DNA from: Pseudomonadota bacterium
Lineage (GTDB): Bacteria; Pseudomonadota; Gammaproteobacteria; Halothiobacillales; Halothiobacillaceae
Length of the DNA: 64,000 nt
Assembly: GCA_021801265.1 (NCBI GenBank)
Contig: JAJYYE010000010.1
Coordinates: forward strand, 62,001-126,000
Reading direction: 5' to 3'
The notes beneath the pieces are model-generated. The model made no database searches. It was not told the origin of the DNA and saw only the letters and a list, made by a program, of their open reading frames with translations. The position numbers and the translations under genes are program-made. Below are positions 17,577 through 26,947 of this stretch, one piece after another. Position 1 is the stretch's first letter, and every line of letters begins with the position of its first letter.

Positions 17577-18887
17577 TTACGGGGTGATTTTTCGGTATTC
17601 GTGGTTATCGGTGTCGCCCACATAGACATTGCCACTGGCATCGACGGCAACGCCCACCGGATTATTAAACGAGGCCGACGCAGCGGGGCCATTGGTAGCG
17701 CCGGGGGTCGTCGAACCCGCCAGCGTGGTGACCATCCCAGTCGCCAGATCAATCTTGCGGATCTCGTTGTTGCCATCGGCTACATAGAGGAGGGTGCCGT
17801 TGCCATTGAGCGCAACGCCCTTCGGAGCGTTAAACGAAGCGGCTACGCCGATGCCATTGGCGGAGCCAGGGATCGTGGAACCCGCCAGCGTGGTGACCAC
17901 GCCAGCCGGGGTGACCTTGCGGATTTCATTGTTGCCGACATCACCCACATAAATAGTACCGCTGGCATCGACTGCAATCCCTTTCGGGTGGTTAAAGGCG
18001 GCGGCCGGGCCGGTACCGTCGGCAGCACCAGGTGTCGTCGAGCCCGCCAGTGTAGTGACAACACCGGCCGGGGTGATCTTGCGGATCTCATTGTTATTGA
18101 AATCGGCAATGTAGAGATTGCCGCTGGCATCCAGCTTAACGCCTTTCGGGTAGTGAAAGGAGGCGGCCAGGCCGGTGCCGTCAGCCGAGCCGGGGGTCGT
18201 CGAACCTGCGAAGGTGGTGACCATCCCGGTCGTCAGGTTGATCTTGCGGATTTCATTGTTGTAGGAATCGGCGACATAGAGCGTGGTACCGCTGGCGTCA
18301 AGTGCTACATCCGTCGGGTAGTTAAATCCGGCGGCCAAGCCGATACCGTCGGCGAAGCCGGGGGTTGTCGAGCCAGCCAAGGTCGTGACAACACCCGCCG
18401 GGGTGATTTTGCGAATCTCGAAGTTGTTGGTATCGGCAACATAAAGATTGCCGCTGGCATCGACCACAACGCCGGTCGGATAGTAAAAGGATGCCGCCGA
18501 GCCGGTGCCATCAGCAGAGCCGGGGGTCGTGGAACCCGCCAGCGTGGAAACCAGGGGGGGCATGCAGACAACGGTGATGTCCGTCACGTTGGCGGCATTG
18601 ATATTGCCGCTACCGCGGGTCACGGTGCAGGTTTCACCAATCGGCTGAGTCCCCACGGTTACGGCATAGGCTGCCCTATCGGCCAACGGCGTGACGAAAA
18701 TAAAGCTGCCATTGGCCGAGATGGATAACGCATCTCGGCCATTATTCAGCAGGGTGACCGATGCCGCGCTATCCAATCCTGAGACCGTGCCGCTGAGGCT
18801 ATAAGCCGACGAAGATCCGCCACAGGCAACAAGACTCAAGGAAAGCACCGCCGCCGCAATAGGGGCGAAGGGTTTGAAAGATGTCAT
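17577..18887 (-). CDS. NHL-repeat beta-propeller lipoprotein
   Basis: The 436-residue protein has a lipoprotein signal (LSLVAC, lipid Cys near residue 22), a small beta domain (about 28-105), and six consecutive NHL-type repeats of 54-56 residues. Each repeat runs from a TLAGSTTPG turn through YPTGVVVDASGNLYVADT-like strands to NEIRKITPAG. Six repeats suggest a six-bladed propeller, usually a binding surface. The final repeat stops at HEYRKITP without the closing strand, so ring closure may use the N-terminal part. Partner or ligand is unknown. Confidence 0.85.
   Translation of the reverse strand: MTSFKPFAPIAAAVLSLSLVACGGSSSAYSLSGTVSGLDSAASVTLLNNGRDALSISANGSFIFVTPLADRAAYAVTVGTQPIGETCTVTRGSGNINAANVTDITVVCMPPLVSTLAGSTTPGSADGTGSAASFYYPTGVVVDASGNLYVADTNNFEIRKITPAGVVTTLAGSTTPGFADGIGLAAGFNYPTDVALDASGTTLYVADSYNNEIRKINLTTGMVTTFAGSTTPGSADGTGLAASFHYPKGVKLDASGNLYIADFNNNEIRKITPAGVVTTLAGSTTPGAADGTGPAAAFNHPKGIAVDASGTIYVGDVGNNEIRKVTPAGVVTTLAGSTIPGSANGIGVAASFNAPKGVALNGNGTLLYVADGNNEIRKIDLATGMVTTLAGSTTPGATNGPAASASFNNPVGVAVDASGNVYVGDTDNHEYRKITP
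17600..18560. repeat. Tandem coding repeats, period 162-168 bp, six copies
   Basis: The six NHL blades are also strongly similar as DNA. A block reading GAACCCGCCAGCGTGG or close variants recurs near 17713, 17879, 18040, 18204, 18371 and 18534. Such similarity implies recent duplication or ongoing gene conversion. Confidence 0.8.
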
Positions 18888-19055
18888 TTAAAGGGTTCCT
18901 CAGGTTTTATTGGCGGGCAATCACAACCGGCGCGGATTCCACGGGGTTATGGCTCAGGAGAGCCCTTTGGTTTATGTGGACTGAATTTACCACAAGCGCG
19001 TCGAATGGCATCAAGGATAATTTTCGCCGACCTGTCAGGGCGATTGATGCACGGT

Positions 19056-19577
19056 TTATTCATGTTTGCTCTTGATGGATTCCGGGGACAGGCCTTTCGA
19101 TCCCGGCCACAATAAAATGATAAGTACCGCGATCGCGGTACCAATGAATGATTCGCTAAAGCGCAATGCGGCATTGCGTACCGGGTTTAATGTCGGGTCG
19201 ATGCTGGTGACAACCATGATGACGACCACCGTAATCGCGGCGAGGCGCGCATGATCGGGAATGCGGGCCACTTGGCAGAGCAACACGGTCGCGAAAACAG
19301 ACACCGCCATACCAATCACGCTGAACGGCAGGACGGTGAGATAAACCGCGCTGATGATTGCCCCAATGAAGGTTCCCAGCACCCGTAAAGATGCCGATGA
19401 CCAGGTATCGCGCTGCGTGGCCTGAAGCACCACGATGCCGGAGATGGCCGACCAAAGCCCGCCGATATTGGCCGAGGCCACATGAAACAGGCTGGTGAAC
19501 TGAAAGCCCGCCGCGTAAGAAACCAGCGATACCAGGGCGATTTGGAACGCAATGCGAGTAGCAGCAACACCAATCAT
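19056..19577 (-). CDS. FUSC/aromatic-acid-exporter-like membrane protein
   Basis: The 173-residue protein is almost entirely hydrophobic, with about five to six membrane spans. The ANIGGLWSAISGIVVLQATQ block with SLRVLGTFIGAIISA is typical of the FUSC/ArAE membrane domain. It lacks the large cytoplasmic domain of full-length FUSC proteins and corresponds to the short single-domain type. Substrate is unknown. It lies between the NHL lipoprotein and the glutamine amidotransferase gene on the same strand. Confidence 0.75.
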   Translation of the reverse strand: MIGVAATRIAFQIALVSLVSYAAGFQFTSLFHVASANIGGLWSAISGIVVLQATQRDTWSSASLRVLGTFIGAIISAVYLTVLPFSVIGMAVSVFATVLLCQVARIPDHARLAAITVVVIMVVTSIDPTLNPVRNAALRFSESFIGTAIAVLIILLWPGSKGLSPESIKSKHE

Positions 19578-19613
19578 GGGTAGTCCATTATTTTAATTAA
19601 AATTCTGCCAGAT

Positions 19614-20318
19614 TCAGAACAATCCGGGCCGGGTTAAAAATGCCAGCAATTGCGCCATCAGCGTCTGGTTGATGCGATAACTCGCAGCGGGTTCTGCCCG
19701 CATGGTTTGGGCACTAGCCACAAACGGCGCGTCGATCAGCTCATCGCTACCGTGTTCGATCAAATCTTCGACCGTGGCCGCTGTCATTTCCAGGTGACAT
19801 TGCAGGCCGACGACATTCTGTCCCAATACAAATCCTTGATGAGCACAGGCCGCGCTCTTGGCCAGAAGCTCCGCACCGACGGGCAGGCCGAAGGTATCGC
19901 CGTGCCAGTGAAATACCGTCGAGGCAGGTACGGCATCCGGCCAAATTTGGCGTGCAGCGGGCGTCCAGTCGATCGGCCACCAGCCAATTTCCGGTTGGGT
20001 ATTTTTTTGCACCACCGCACCGAGTTGTTCCGCGATTAATTGCGCCCCCAAACAGATGCCGAGTACAGGCTTGCCAAGGTCTAAACAGGCGCGGATATAG
20101 GCTTTTTCCGCCAGCAGCCATGAGTATTGCGCGGTATCGTGCACGCTCATCGGCCCGCCCAGCACGATCAATAAATCCAGACAGGCGGGCTCGGGCAAAA
20201 CAACGGGCTCGGGCAAAAATTGCTGCGCCATCTGCACCGTGACGCCGCGCGCGGCAAACCAGGGCGCCATGGCACCCAAGCCTTCAAACAATTCATGTTG
20301 AAATGCTAAAATCTGCAT
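19614..20318 (-). CDS. Class I glutamine amidotransferase
   Basis: The 234-residue protein has the class I GATase triad: nucleophile Cys89 in GICLGAQL, and the His and Glu of QCHLEM near residue 175. It is a stand-alone glutaminase-type domain of the GMP-synthase-like group, with no synthetase partner nearby. Stand-alone members have varied substrates, including gamma-glutamyl compounds, so the exact reaction cannot be named. It is 28 bases downstream of alr on the same strand. Confidence 0.85.
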   Translation of the reverse strand: MQILAFQHELFEGLGAMAPWFAARGVTVQMAQQFLPEPVVLPEPACLDLLIVLGGPMSVHDTAQYSWLLAEKAYIRACLDLGKPVLGICLGAQLIAEQLGAVVQKNTQPEIGWWPIDWTPAARQIWPDAVPASTVFHWHGDTFGLPVGAELLAKSAACAHQGFVLGQNVVGLQCHLEMTAATVEDLIEHGSDELIDAPFVASAQTMRAEPAASYRINQTLMAQLLAFLTRPGLF

Positions 20319-20346
20319 GGATACACCTCATTCAAACAATCACAAC

Positions 20347-21513
20347 CTATTCAACGATTCGGCGCGCCACTCGCCCACTCATTTGGCACATCAGCTCGTA
20401 ACTGATGGTCAATGCGGCGCTGGCGACTTCATCAATCGGTAATTGTGCGCCCCAGCATTCCACGGAATCGCCCACGGATGCAGTTATGCCGCGCAAATCG
20501 ACTGTGATTAAATCCATCGAGACCCGCCCGATGAGCCGCGCCCGCTGGCCGTTGACCAGGATGGGCGTGCCATCCGGCGCGTGACGCGGGTAACCATCGC
20601 CGTAGCCGATGGCGACCACGCCGACCGGCATGGTTTCAGACGCGGTAAACCGACCGCCATAGCCTACGGTTTCTCCGGCCTGAACGGTACGAATGGCGAT
20701 AAGGCGGGTAGTCAATGTCATCACCGGGCGCAAACCATGATCGGCCGCTGTGCCCGTCACAAACGGGTTGCCGCCGTAGAGCATGATGCCGGGACGAACC
20801 CAATCGCCACCCGCATCGGGAAATGCCAGCAGCCCTGCCGAATTGCACAGGCTGGTGTCACCCTGCACAGTCGCCGTTACCTGATGGAATAAGTCAATTT
20901 GTGCGTGTGTGGGCGCGGGGTTCGGCTCATCGGCGCGGGCAAAATGCGTGAGCACGCCGGGATTTGGACGCACGCCGCGCAATGTACTCAACCGGGCATA
21001 GGCTTCGGGAAATTCATCGGCGGTGAATCCGACGCGATGCATGCCGGTATCCAGTTTTAGCCATGCCGTGAGCGGCAGCCCAAAACCCACCCTACCCACC
21101 GCTTCAATTTGGCTGACGTGATGGAACACCGGCTCCAAAAAACGTTGTGCCGCCCGGCGGGCTTCCGTCTGACTCATCACGCCTTGCAACACCATGATGC
21201 GTTGCGTCACCCCGGCTTGGCGCAGCGCTTCGCCCTCGCCCAGACTCGCCACCATAAATCCGTCCATCGACTCGCGGATGGCCTGAGTGACCATGGCGGC
21301 ACCATGGCCATAGCCATCGGCTTTCACCGCCGCGAATAATTTTCGCCCGCCTGCAGCCTGTTTCGCCACCACCGCGTTATGTCGCAGGGCAGATAAATCC
21401 ATCGTGAGTTGCGGACGGCGTAAAGCGCTCGATTCCGTCTTCGGAGCCGCCCTGAATTCCGAAACCAATTCCGGGACTAATTCCGACCCTGATTTTGACT
21501 GAGGCTCCGCCAT
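20347..21513 (-). CDS. alr: Alanine racemase
   Basis: This PLP enzyme makes D-alanine for peptidoglycan. The PLP-binding Lys is in LFAAVKADGYGHGA near residue 64, and GIMLYGGNP carries the conserved Tyr region. The 388 residues include about 35 extra N-terminal residues before TMDLSALRHN compared with most family members. The ATG directly abuts the dnaB stop codon (TAAATG), so translation is probably coupled; a shorter internal start is possible. dnaB-alr is a common gammaproteobacterial order. Confidence 0.95.
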   Translation of the reverse strand: MAEPQSKSGSELVPELVSEFRAAPKTESSALRRPQLTMDLSALRHNAVVAKQAAGGRKLFAAVKADGYGHGAAMVTQAIRESMDGFMVASLGEGEALRQAGVTQRIMVLQGVMSQTEARRAAQRFLEPVFHHVSQIEAVGRVGFGLPLTAWLKLDTGMHRVGFTADEFPEAYARLSTLRGVRPNPGVLTHFARADEPNPAPTHAQIDLFHQVTATVQGDTSLCNSAGLLAFPDAGGDWVRPGIMLYGGNPFVTGTAADHGLRPVMTLTTRLIAIRTVQAGETVGYGGRFTASETMPVGVVAIGYGDGYPRHAPDGTPILVNGQRARLIGRVSMDLITVDLRGITASVGDSVECWGAQLPIDEVASAALTISYELMCQMSGRVARRIVE

Positions 21514-22920
21514 TTAATGATAGCCCTCGGGCATCACATCGTTCGGGATGTAATCTTCAAAACGGGTATTTTGCCCTCGGAAAGTCAGGAATAAATTACC
21601 GATTGGCCCGTTCCGCTGCTTGCCGATAATGATTTCAGCCATGCCTTTTTGTGCCGACTCTTTGTCGTAGACTTCATCACGGTAGATAAACACGATCAAA
21701 TCCGCATCTTGCTCAATCGCGCCCGATTCGCGCAAATCCGACATCACCGGGCGTTTATTCGGGCGTTGCTCCAGCGAACGATTCAGCTGCGAGAGCGCCA
21801 CCACGGGCACTTTCAGCTCCTTGGCAATCGCCTTGAGCGAGCGGGAAATTTCAGAGATTTCATTGGTACGGTTTTCTTTGGTGCCCGGCACTTGCATCAA
21901 TTGCAGGTAATCGACCACGATCACGCCCAGTTCGCAGGTACGCGCCAGCCGCCGCGCCCGTGAACGCAAATCACTCGGCGACAAGGCGGGCGTATCATCA
22001 ATATGAATTTCAGTCTGGCTTAAAATGCCGACCGCCGAGGTCAGCCGGTGCCAATCGTGATCGTCCAGCCGACCGGTACGTACCTTGGTTTGGTCGACTC
22101 GACCGATGGAACTCAACATCCGCAGCGCCAGTTGCTCGCCAGGCATTTCCATCGAAAATACCGCTACGGCTTTTTTGCCGGAAATCGCAATATGTTCGGC
22201 GATATTCATTGCAAAGGTAGTTTTACCCATCGACGGCCGCCCGGCGACGATGACTAAATCGCCCGCCTGCAGGCCAGAGGTCATCTCATCGAAATCCTTA
22301 AAGCCCGTGGCATGGCCGGTAATGGCTTCTTCCCGCTCGAACAATTCGGCGACCCGATCCATCGCCCCCGTCATCAGCTCCTTGATGGGCCGAAAACCGC
22401 GCTGCAGGCGCTCGCCTTCATCGGCAATCTGGAAGATTTCCCGTTCGGCGAATTCCATCACCTCAGCCGCCGCGCGGCCTTCGGGGCGATACCCCATCGT
22501 CACAATCTGCGTACCGACATCAATCAAACGCCGCAACACCGAGCTTTCGCGAATCATTTGCGCATAAGCGAGGATATTCGCTGCTGTCGGCACCGCTTCC
22601 ACCAGTGCCACGAGATAAGGCACGCCACCCGATTCTTCCAGCTGATCGCGCTTGGACAGCCATTCGGCCACCATCACCGCGTCGAACGGTTTATTGCCTT
22701 CAGACAAGCCCAGAATCGCCGTATAAACCTGTCGATGATCGGCACGATAAAAATCATCGGGTTGCAGCACATCGCTGATTTTCTCGAGCGCCATGTGATC
22801 GAGCATCAACCCACCCAGAACGGCTTGCTCGGCCTCCTGAGAATGCGGCGGCATGCGCACATTTGCAAAAGCTTCCGCGCTGGGCGGTAGGGAAAAATTC
22901 GGCGAAAAATCAGACGACAT
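21514..22920 (-). CDS. dnaB: Replicative DNA helicase
   Basis: The 468-residue hexameric helicase unwinds DNA at the replication fork. The N-terminal domain starts PPHSQEAEQAVLGGLML, and the RecA-like domain carries Walker A GRPSMGKTTFAMN near residue 235 and the VIVVDYLQLM Walker B strand. ATG 22920 is preferred to the in-frame TTG at 22932. No intein is present. It leads the dnaB-alr pair. Confidence 0.97.
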   Translation of the reverse strand: MSSDFSPNFSLPPSAEAFANVRMPPHSQEAEQAVLGGLMLDHMALEKISDVLQPDDFYRADHRQVYTAILGLSEGNKPFDAVMVAEWLSKRDQLEESGGVPYLVALVEAVPTAANILAYAQMIRESSVLRRLIDVGTQIVTMGYRPEGRAAAEVMEFAEREIFQIADEGERLQRGFRPIKELMTGAMDRVAELFEREEAITGHATGFKDFDEMTSGLQAGDLVIVAGRPSMGKTTFAMNIAEHIAISGKKAVAVFSMEMPGEQLALRMLSSIGRVDQTKVRTGRLDDHDWHRLTSAVGILSQTEIHIDDTPALSPSDLRSRARRLARTCELGVIVVDYLQLMQVPGTKENRTNEISEISRSLKAIAKELKVPVVALSQLNRSLEQRPNKRPVMSDLRESGAIEQDADLIVFIYRDEVYDKESAQKGMAEIIIGKQRNGPIGNLFLTFRGQNTRFEDYIPNDVMPEGYH

Positions 22921-22984
22921 AAGACACGACAAACCGGAAAAAACGGAAATTCATGATACACCGACCAAGACCGTTCACGGCGGA

Positions 22985-23747
22985 TCAAAGCATGAAAAAA
23001 GCCGCAAGCACCCGTTGAGTCCGAGCGACTACCCACCAGATTTCCCAGTCCAATAGGTACGCGTTAATTGGTGTTACCACGCCCGTGACCGGGTTAAGCG
23101 CGAAGCGTTTGCGGGTAAATTGCGGTGTACGTGCCGTGGGGTTATTGGTTAAATCCGTAACCGCCGCCGCCTGATCAATCAGCAGATAGTCCACCGTGGT
23201 TTGCGCCTGGGTTACCGAGAGCACCATGATGCCGTGCTTGCGGGTATCGGCGAAGATAATGGGCGCATCAACGGGATGCGGAATACCGCAGCGTTTGATT
23301 CGCTGCCGCTTTTTGCATATCGGCCAAACCCTGCAAACCGGCGATCGCGCCCTCGACAAAATTGTTGAAGGTACCAGAACTGATGGCCAGCCCGGTAAAG
23401 TCGACCACCGGCATCGCCATAGTGGGCATATGATGCGCGGTGACAAAACTCGCGTGGCAATCGCCCGAGGCCAAAAAAGCGCCGGGTCGATTTACCAGTG
23501 TTTCGAGCAGCACCTGCTTACCCTGCGGAAAACCATCCCAATGGCCAAGTATGGGGCTTGAATATGGTTTGGCAATTGGCAGGCAAGGTGCTGGCAGTGG
23601 TGAAGTTCCAGAGTAGCGGCCATCAGGCCCATCAACAGCCACCAGCAAGAAGGCACCACGGAATGCGTCCTGGGATGCCCCGAGGCTACCGACGGCGGAA
23701 ACAATGCCGTCCTGGTCCGTTAAAAAATCAGGTGCTGAACCGTTCAT
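22985..23747 (-). pseudogene. PhoD-like alkaline phosphatase fragment, frameshifted
   Basis: Two overlapping minus-strand frames together read as the C-terminal part of a PhoD-like phosphatase. The first (to about 23268) contains the GDCHASFVTAHHM metal-site motif and DFTGLAISSGTFNNF. The second continues with IPHPVDAPIIFADTRKHG and FALNPVTGVVTPI. The switch falls near 23280, at CTGCGGTATTCCG. Restoring one extra GGTAT would rejoin the frames, so a 5-base slippage deletion is likely. The N-terminal half of the enzyme is missing, so the gene is dead. Confidence 0.75.
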
Positions 23748-23894
23748 AAATCACGAGCGATTCCAAACTGACCACCACCCTGATGATCCTCATCTTGTTC
23801 AAGGCCACCGCACAAGTTTATTGCTGAGTCACGGAACTCAGCCATAGACAGATGCCTCTACCCAGCGCGTTTTAATGTTTGACAGGAGCTCCTT

Positions 23895-24209
23895 ATGTAC
23901 GTGGTAGCAAACCGTATTCCCGTGGCGAATGAATGGCGCGAGCAATTTGAAGAACGATTTCTGGCGCGGGCAGGCCAAGTCGACAAGCAACCCGGCTTTG
24001 TGCGGATGGAGATTTTACGCCCGGATTCTGAAGACGGTCTTTACGTCGTTTTAACCCATTGGCAAGATAAAACAGCCTTTGAAAACTGGGTTGGCAGCCC
24101 GGATTTCCGCGAATCGCACAATAATCCGTTACCCAAAGAAGCCTTTACCGGACCGGGCAAACTTGAGCGCCATTCGGTGATCATTCTGAGTGAATCACAC
24201 ACAAAGTGA
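23895..24209 (+). CDS. Antibiotic-biosynthesis-monooxygenase (ABM) family protein, heme-degrading-like
   Basis: The 104-residue ferredoxin-like ABM protein starts MYVVANRIPVANEWREQFEE and contains QPGFVRMEILRP and YVVLTHWQDKTAFENWVGS, like HmoA/IsdG-type heme-degrading monooxygenases. A strong AGGAGCTCCTT ribosome site precedes the ATG. It is convergent with the TonB receptor, 29 bases away. Heme degradation is a family-level guess; the key heme ligand His cannot be confirmed by eye. Confidence 0.75.
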   Translation: MYVVANRIPVANEWREQFEERFLARAGQVDKQPGFVRMEILRPDSEDGLYVVLTHWQDKTAFENWVGSPDFRESHNNPLPKEAFTGPGKLERHSVIILSESHTK

Positions 24210-24238
24210 ACCGCTGAACCTTGCGGTGTAGTTGGCGC

Positions 24239-26317
24239 CTAAAACAGCAACTGCACCCCCGCAGACAATGAGCGCCCCGGTTTGGGCGCCAATAAGCGCA
24301 TGGCATCAATACTACTGGCGACATACGCCGTGCGATCAGTCAGGTTATCGAGCGCGACATACCATTGCCCTGCCACATTCCCACCACCAAACGGTGGCGT
24401 GAATTGCCGCGCCAATTTTATATTCACCATCATATAACCCGGTGTGGCGCCTGCTGCATCGTTAGCGGGTACGCGCGTTTGGCGAGCCACCATCGGCGTT
24501 TCCAGTTGCGCCGTCCAGAAATCATGCTGCCAAATGAGCGCAGGTGTCACAGTGAGCGGCGCGATGCGGGGCAAGGGTTCGCCATCGGTCAGGTTATCCG
24601 CCCGAACAAGACCGGCCACCGTCCGGACATTCACAGTATGCGATCCTTGCTCAAATACCGGCCACAAACCACTGAGCTCAACCCCCAAAATGCGGGCCAG
24701 AACGCCGCTGTAATCGTATTCCGGCAAGGCATCTGCGGCTGAGCAAACCGAAATATCCCCGGCGCCATTGCGGCATTGGCCTGTGCCCAGCAAACCAATG
24801 TAATTTTGATATTCACTGACATACGCAGTGGTTGAAAATTTCGCCGAATCGCGTTGCCACTGCAGACCGGCTTCGATGGTATTACTGCGTTCGGTTTTGA
24901 GATTCGGATCACCGAGCTCGTAGGCGCCCGTCGCATCGTGCGGGCCATTGGCATACAGTTCATCAAATGCCGGCGCACGTTCGTTATGTGAAAGCTGACC
25001 CATCACCGACCACTCAGGATGGAACTGATAAGCCATGCTCAAGGAAACGCTCGCCGGTGTGGACTGATGCTCGCTTGGCGCACCAAACCGTGCCATACCG
25101 AGATCCCTCGCGCCATCGGACGTAACCTCTACGCGCGCCACGCGGGCGCCAACGCTGTAGGACCAGGCACCGTTCTTGCCATCACCCACGGCAAAGGCAC
25201 CGAGATTACGGGTATGGGTTTTTGGCAGGAATGAAGCATCACCCAACGCCGAAAAATCAAAATCGCTGTATTGCAGGCCATAGTGCCAATCCAGCCCCAG
25301 CGCCGCGCTCTGTAAGTCCAAGCGGTAGCTATTGCCTTTGTTCAAAAACGTGGTGGCAGGCGTGCCGTTGTTTAATTCCTGGTGCTGGTAATCGGTTTGA
25401 TTGGCTTCCAAAGTGATTTTTTTCACAAAACCCGGCAGGTTTCGTTGCTCCGCCCTGAGGTTAACCGTGGTGGAACGCATCTCAATGGTGGTTGCGGGGT
25501 CAATCACCACGCCATAGATGTCCCGGCTCTGGCCAATTGACATCCCCAAGGTTGTGTCCGCGCCGGTATAACTCAGTCCCAGCGTCCCGCCGCGCTGCCG
25601 ACTGGCGGAATTCCGGATTTTCCCGTCCACCAGTGAAGCGCCCGTAAAGCCATTCGGCGCAGAGTAATCTCCGGCGTTTTGCCAAAACCCATCCATATGC
25701 AGGGCAAACTGACCATTCCCCGCATCCACCGATGTCGCGCCCGAAGTTTGACCGGCACCCGTATTGCCTTGGGTTTGAACCCGCCCCGTCACGCCATTCA
25801 CCGGCTGCGTGGCAATGGCATCATTCTCGGTCCTGATGATGCCGCTCGCCGCGCCGCCGCTATACAACAAGGCTTGCGGCCCCCGTAAGATTTCCACCTT
25901 GTTGAGCGACAAAGGGTTGATCGGGGCATTGTGGTCATAACTGACGGCAGAGGCATCGAACGCGGGCAAGCCATTGGTAAAAATCCCCACCCGATGCGCA
26001 TCCAAACCCCGAATCACCGGGCGGTTACTGTTGGGACCATACCAAGTCGAGCTCACACCCGGCAAGCCGTCAAGCAAAGCCCCCAACGTGCCCGCACCTT
26101 GACGCTCAAATAATTGCGGCCCCTCAAGCACTTGGGTTGGCGCACCCGGCATCCCGATAACGGTGAGCGGAGCAGTCACAGAAATGGCCCCTAAATCGCT
26201 CACAGGTGCCGCCATCGCGCTATGACTGGCCGCAGCGCCCAGCGCGAATAGAATGCTCGAAGAAAAAAACTGAAAAGAGGGATGCGCAGATTGTTTGATT
26301 GGATTGTGAGGAGACAT
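24239..26317 (-). CDS. TonB-dependent outer-membrane receptor, ZnuD-like (zinc)
   Basis: The 692-residue protein has a signal peptide ending SAMAAPVSD near residue 36, a plug domain (about 45-160; RPVIRGLDAHRVGIFTNG, VEILRGPQALLYSGGAASG), and a 22-strand-type barrel ending in aromatic residues (AGVQLLF). The plug resembles ZnuD-type zinc receptors. A Zur-type palindrome lies 52 bases upstream of the chosen ATG, supporting zinc uptake under zinc limitation. ATG 26317 is chosen because the longer frame would run through the box and spoil the signal peptide. Another metal or metallophore cannot be excluded. Confidence 0.85.
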   Translation of the reverse strand: MSPHNPIKQSAHPSFQFFSSSILFALGAAASHSAMAAPVSDLGAISVTAPLTVIGMPGAPTQVLEGPQLFERQGAGTLGALLDGLPGVSSTWYGPNSNRPVIRGLDAHRVGIFTNGLPAFDASAVSYDHNAPINPLSLNKVEILRGPQALLYSGGAASGIIRTENDAIATQPVNGVTGRVQTQGNTGAGQTSGATSVDAGNGQFALHMDGFWQNAGDYSAPNGFTGASLVDGKIRNSASRQRGGTLGLSYTGADTTLGMSIGQSRDIYGVVIDPATTIEMRSTTVNLRAEQRNLPGFVKKITLEANQTDYQHQELNNGTPATTFLNKGNSYRLDLQSAALGLDWHYGLQYSDFDFSALGDASFLPKTHTRNLGAFAVGDGKNGAWSYSVGARVARVEVTSDGARDLGMARFGAPSEHQSTPASVSLSMAYQFHPEWSVMGQLSHNERAPAFDELYANGPHDATGAYELGDPNLKTERSNTIEAGLQWQRDSAKFSTTAYVSEYQNYIGLLGTGQCRNGAGDISVCSAADALPEYDYSGVLARILGVELSGLWPVFEQGSHTVNVRTVAGLVRADNLTDGEPLPRIAPLTVTPALIWQHDFWTAQLETPMVARQTRVPANDAAGATPGYMMVNIKLARQFTPPFGGGNVAGQWYVALDNLTDRTAYVASSIDAMRLLAPKPGRSLSAGVQLLF

Positions 26318-26368
26318 AAGATCGACACTCAGGGGAAATTGTGTGTGGCAAAAGCCATAGAAATTAAT

Positions 26369-26383
26369 TGTTATAACGTAACA
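26369..26383. promoter_or_regulatory. Zur-type operator upstream of the TonB receptor
   Basis: TGTTATAACGTAACA matches the 15-base core TGTTATA-N-TATAACA at all but two positions. Its position just upstream of a ZnuD-like receptor gene supports Zur control. Binding is not shown. Confidence 0.7.
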
Positions 26384-26502
26384 TAAAAAAACCAAAGCCG
26401 CCTGATTTGCTAATCAATCATCATAAAAATAAATGACTACTTTTTTCTATCACCCTGCCCGTTCTGGCTGATGAATCCAAACCCTTAACCTGAGGCGAAC
26501 AA

Positions 26503-26947
26503 TTGATCGTGCGCGCCTATGCCGACCAACTTGAGGGCCTCGCTCGCAACAACGTGGTTAAAGCCATGGGGTATTGCCGTCAACGACAGCAGCATCTGTG
26601 TCGCCTTGGTATTTGGCGATCAATTGAGCAATGGAACTAACGCGAAAGAAGTCAAAGTGTTGCTGGCGGATCTCGCCAAAGAAAACAACAAGGGCGCGTT
26701 ATTCCTGCACTTAACTGTGTTTGGTAAAAATTGGGGCGAAATGGCCGCAACCGAAGATAAAGCCGTGGGCACCTGGCTCGCCGACAAGGACAATATCTTT
26801 GCATTAGCCGTCAATCCAAAAGATAAAACAGGCGAGGTCAACCCGGTGCGCTACACAGATGGCAAACAAACCGTGACCGGTGTTGCATTCACCACCGATT
26901 TGAACAAGGGCTTTTTAGGCCCGTTTAATCGCCGTTTGCTGAAGTAA
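26503..26947 (+). pseudogene. Unknown small protein gene, probably frameshifted
   Basis: A frame opening at TTG 26503, 7 bases after GAGG, reads LIVRAYADQLEGLARNNVVKAM, then appears to shift at the GGGG run 26568-26571. Removing one G continues it as GIAVNDSSICVALVFGDQL through to the stop at 26947. A downstream ATG at 26519 in the second frame gives a 142-residue product, but its first 17 residues are then out of register with the better-looking reading. I do not recognise the family. It may be a pseudogene or a phase-variable G-run. Confidence 0.45.

Noticed and set aside
17600-18560. CRISPR-like array
   Set aside because: The repeats are 162-168 bp and in frame with NHL blades; there are no short repeats with unique spacers.
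17481-18728. Plus-strand open frame of 415 codons across the NHL gene
   Set aside because: Its repetitive composition is only the mirror of the tandem NHL repeats; the minus strand has a lipoprotein signal and a clear fold.
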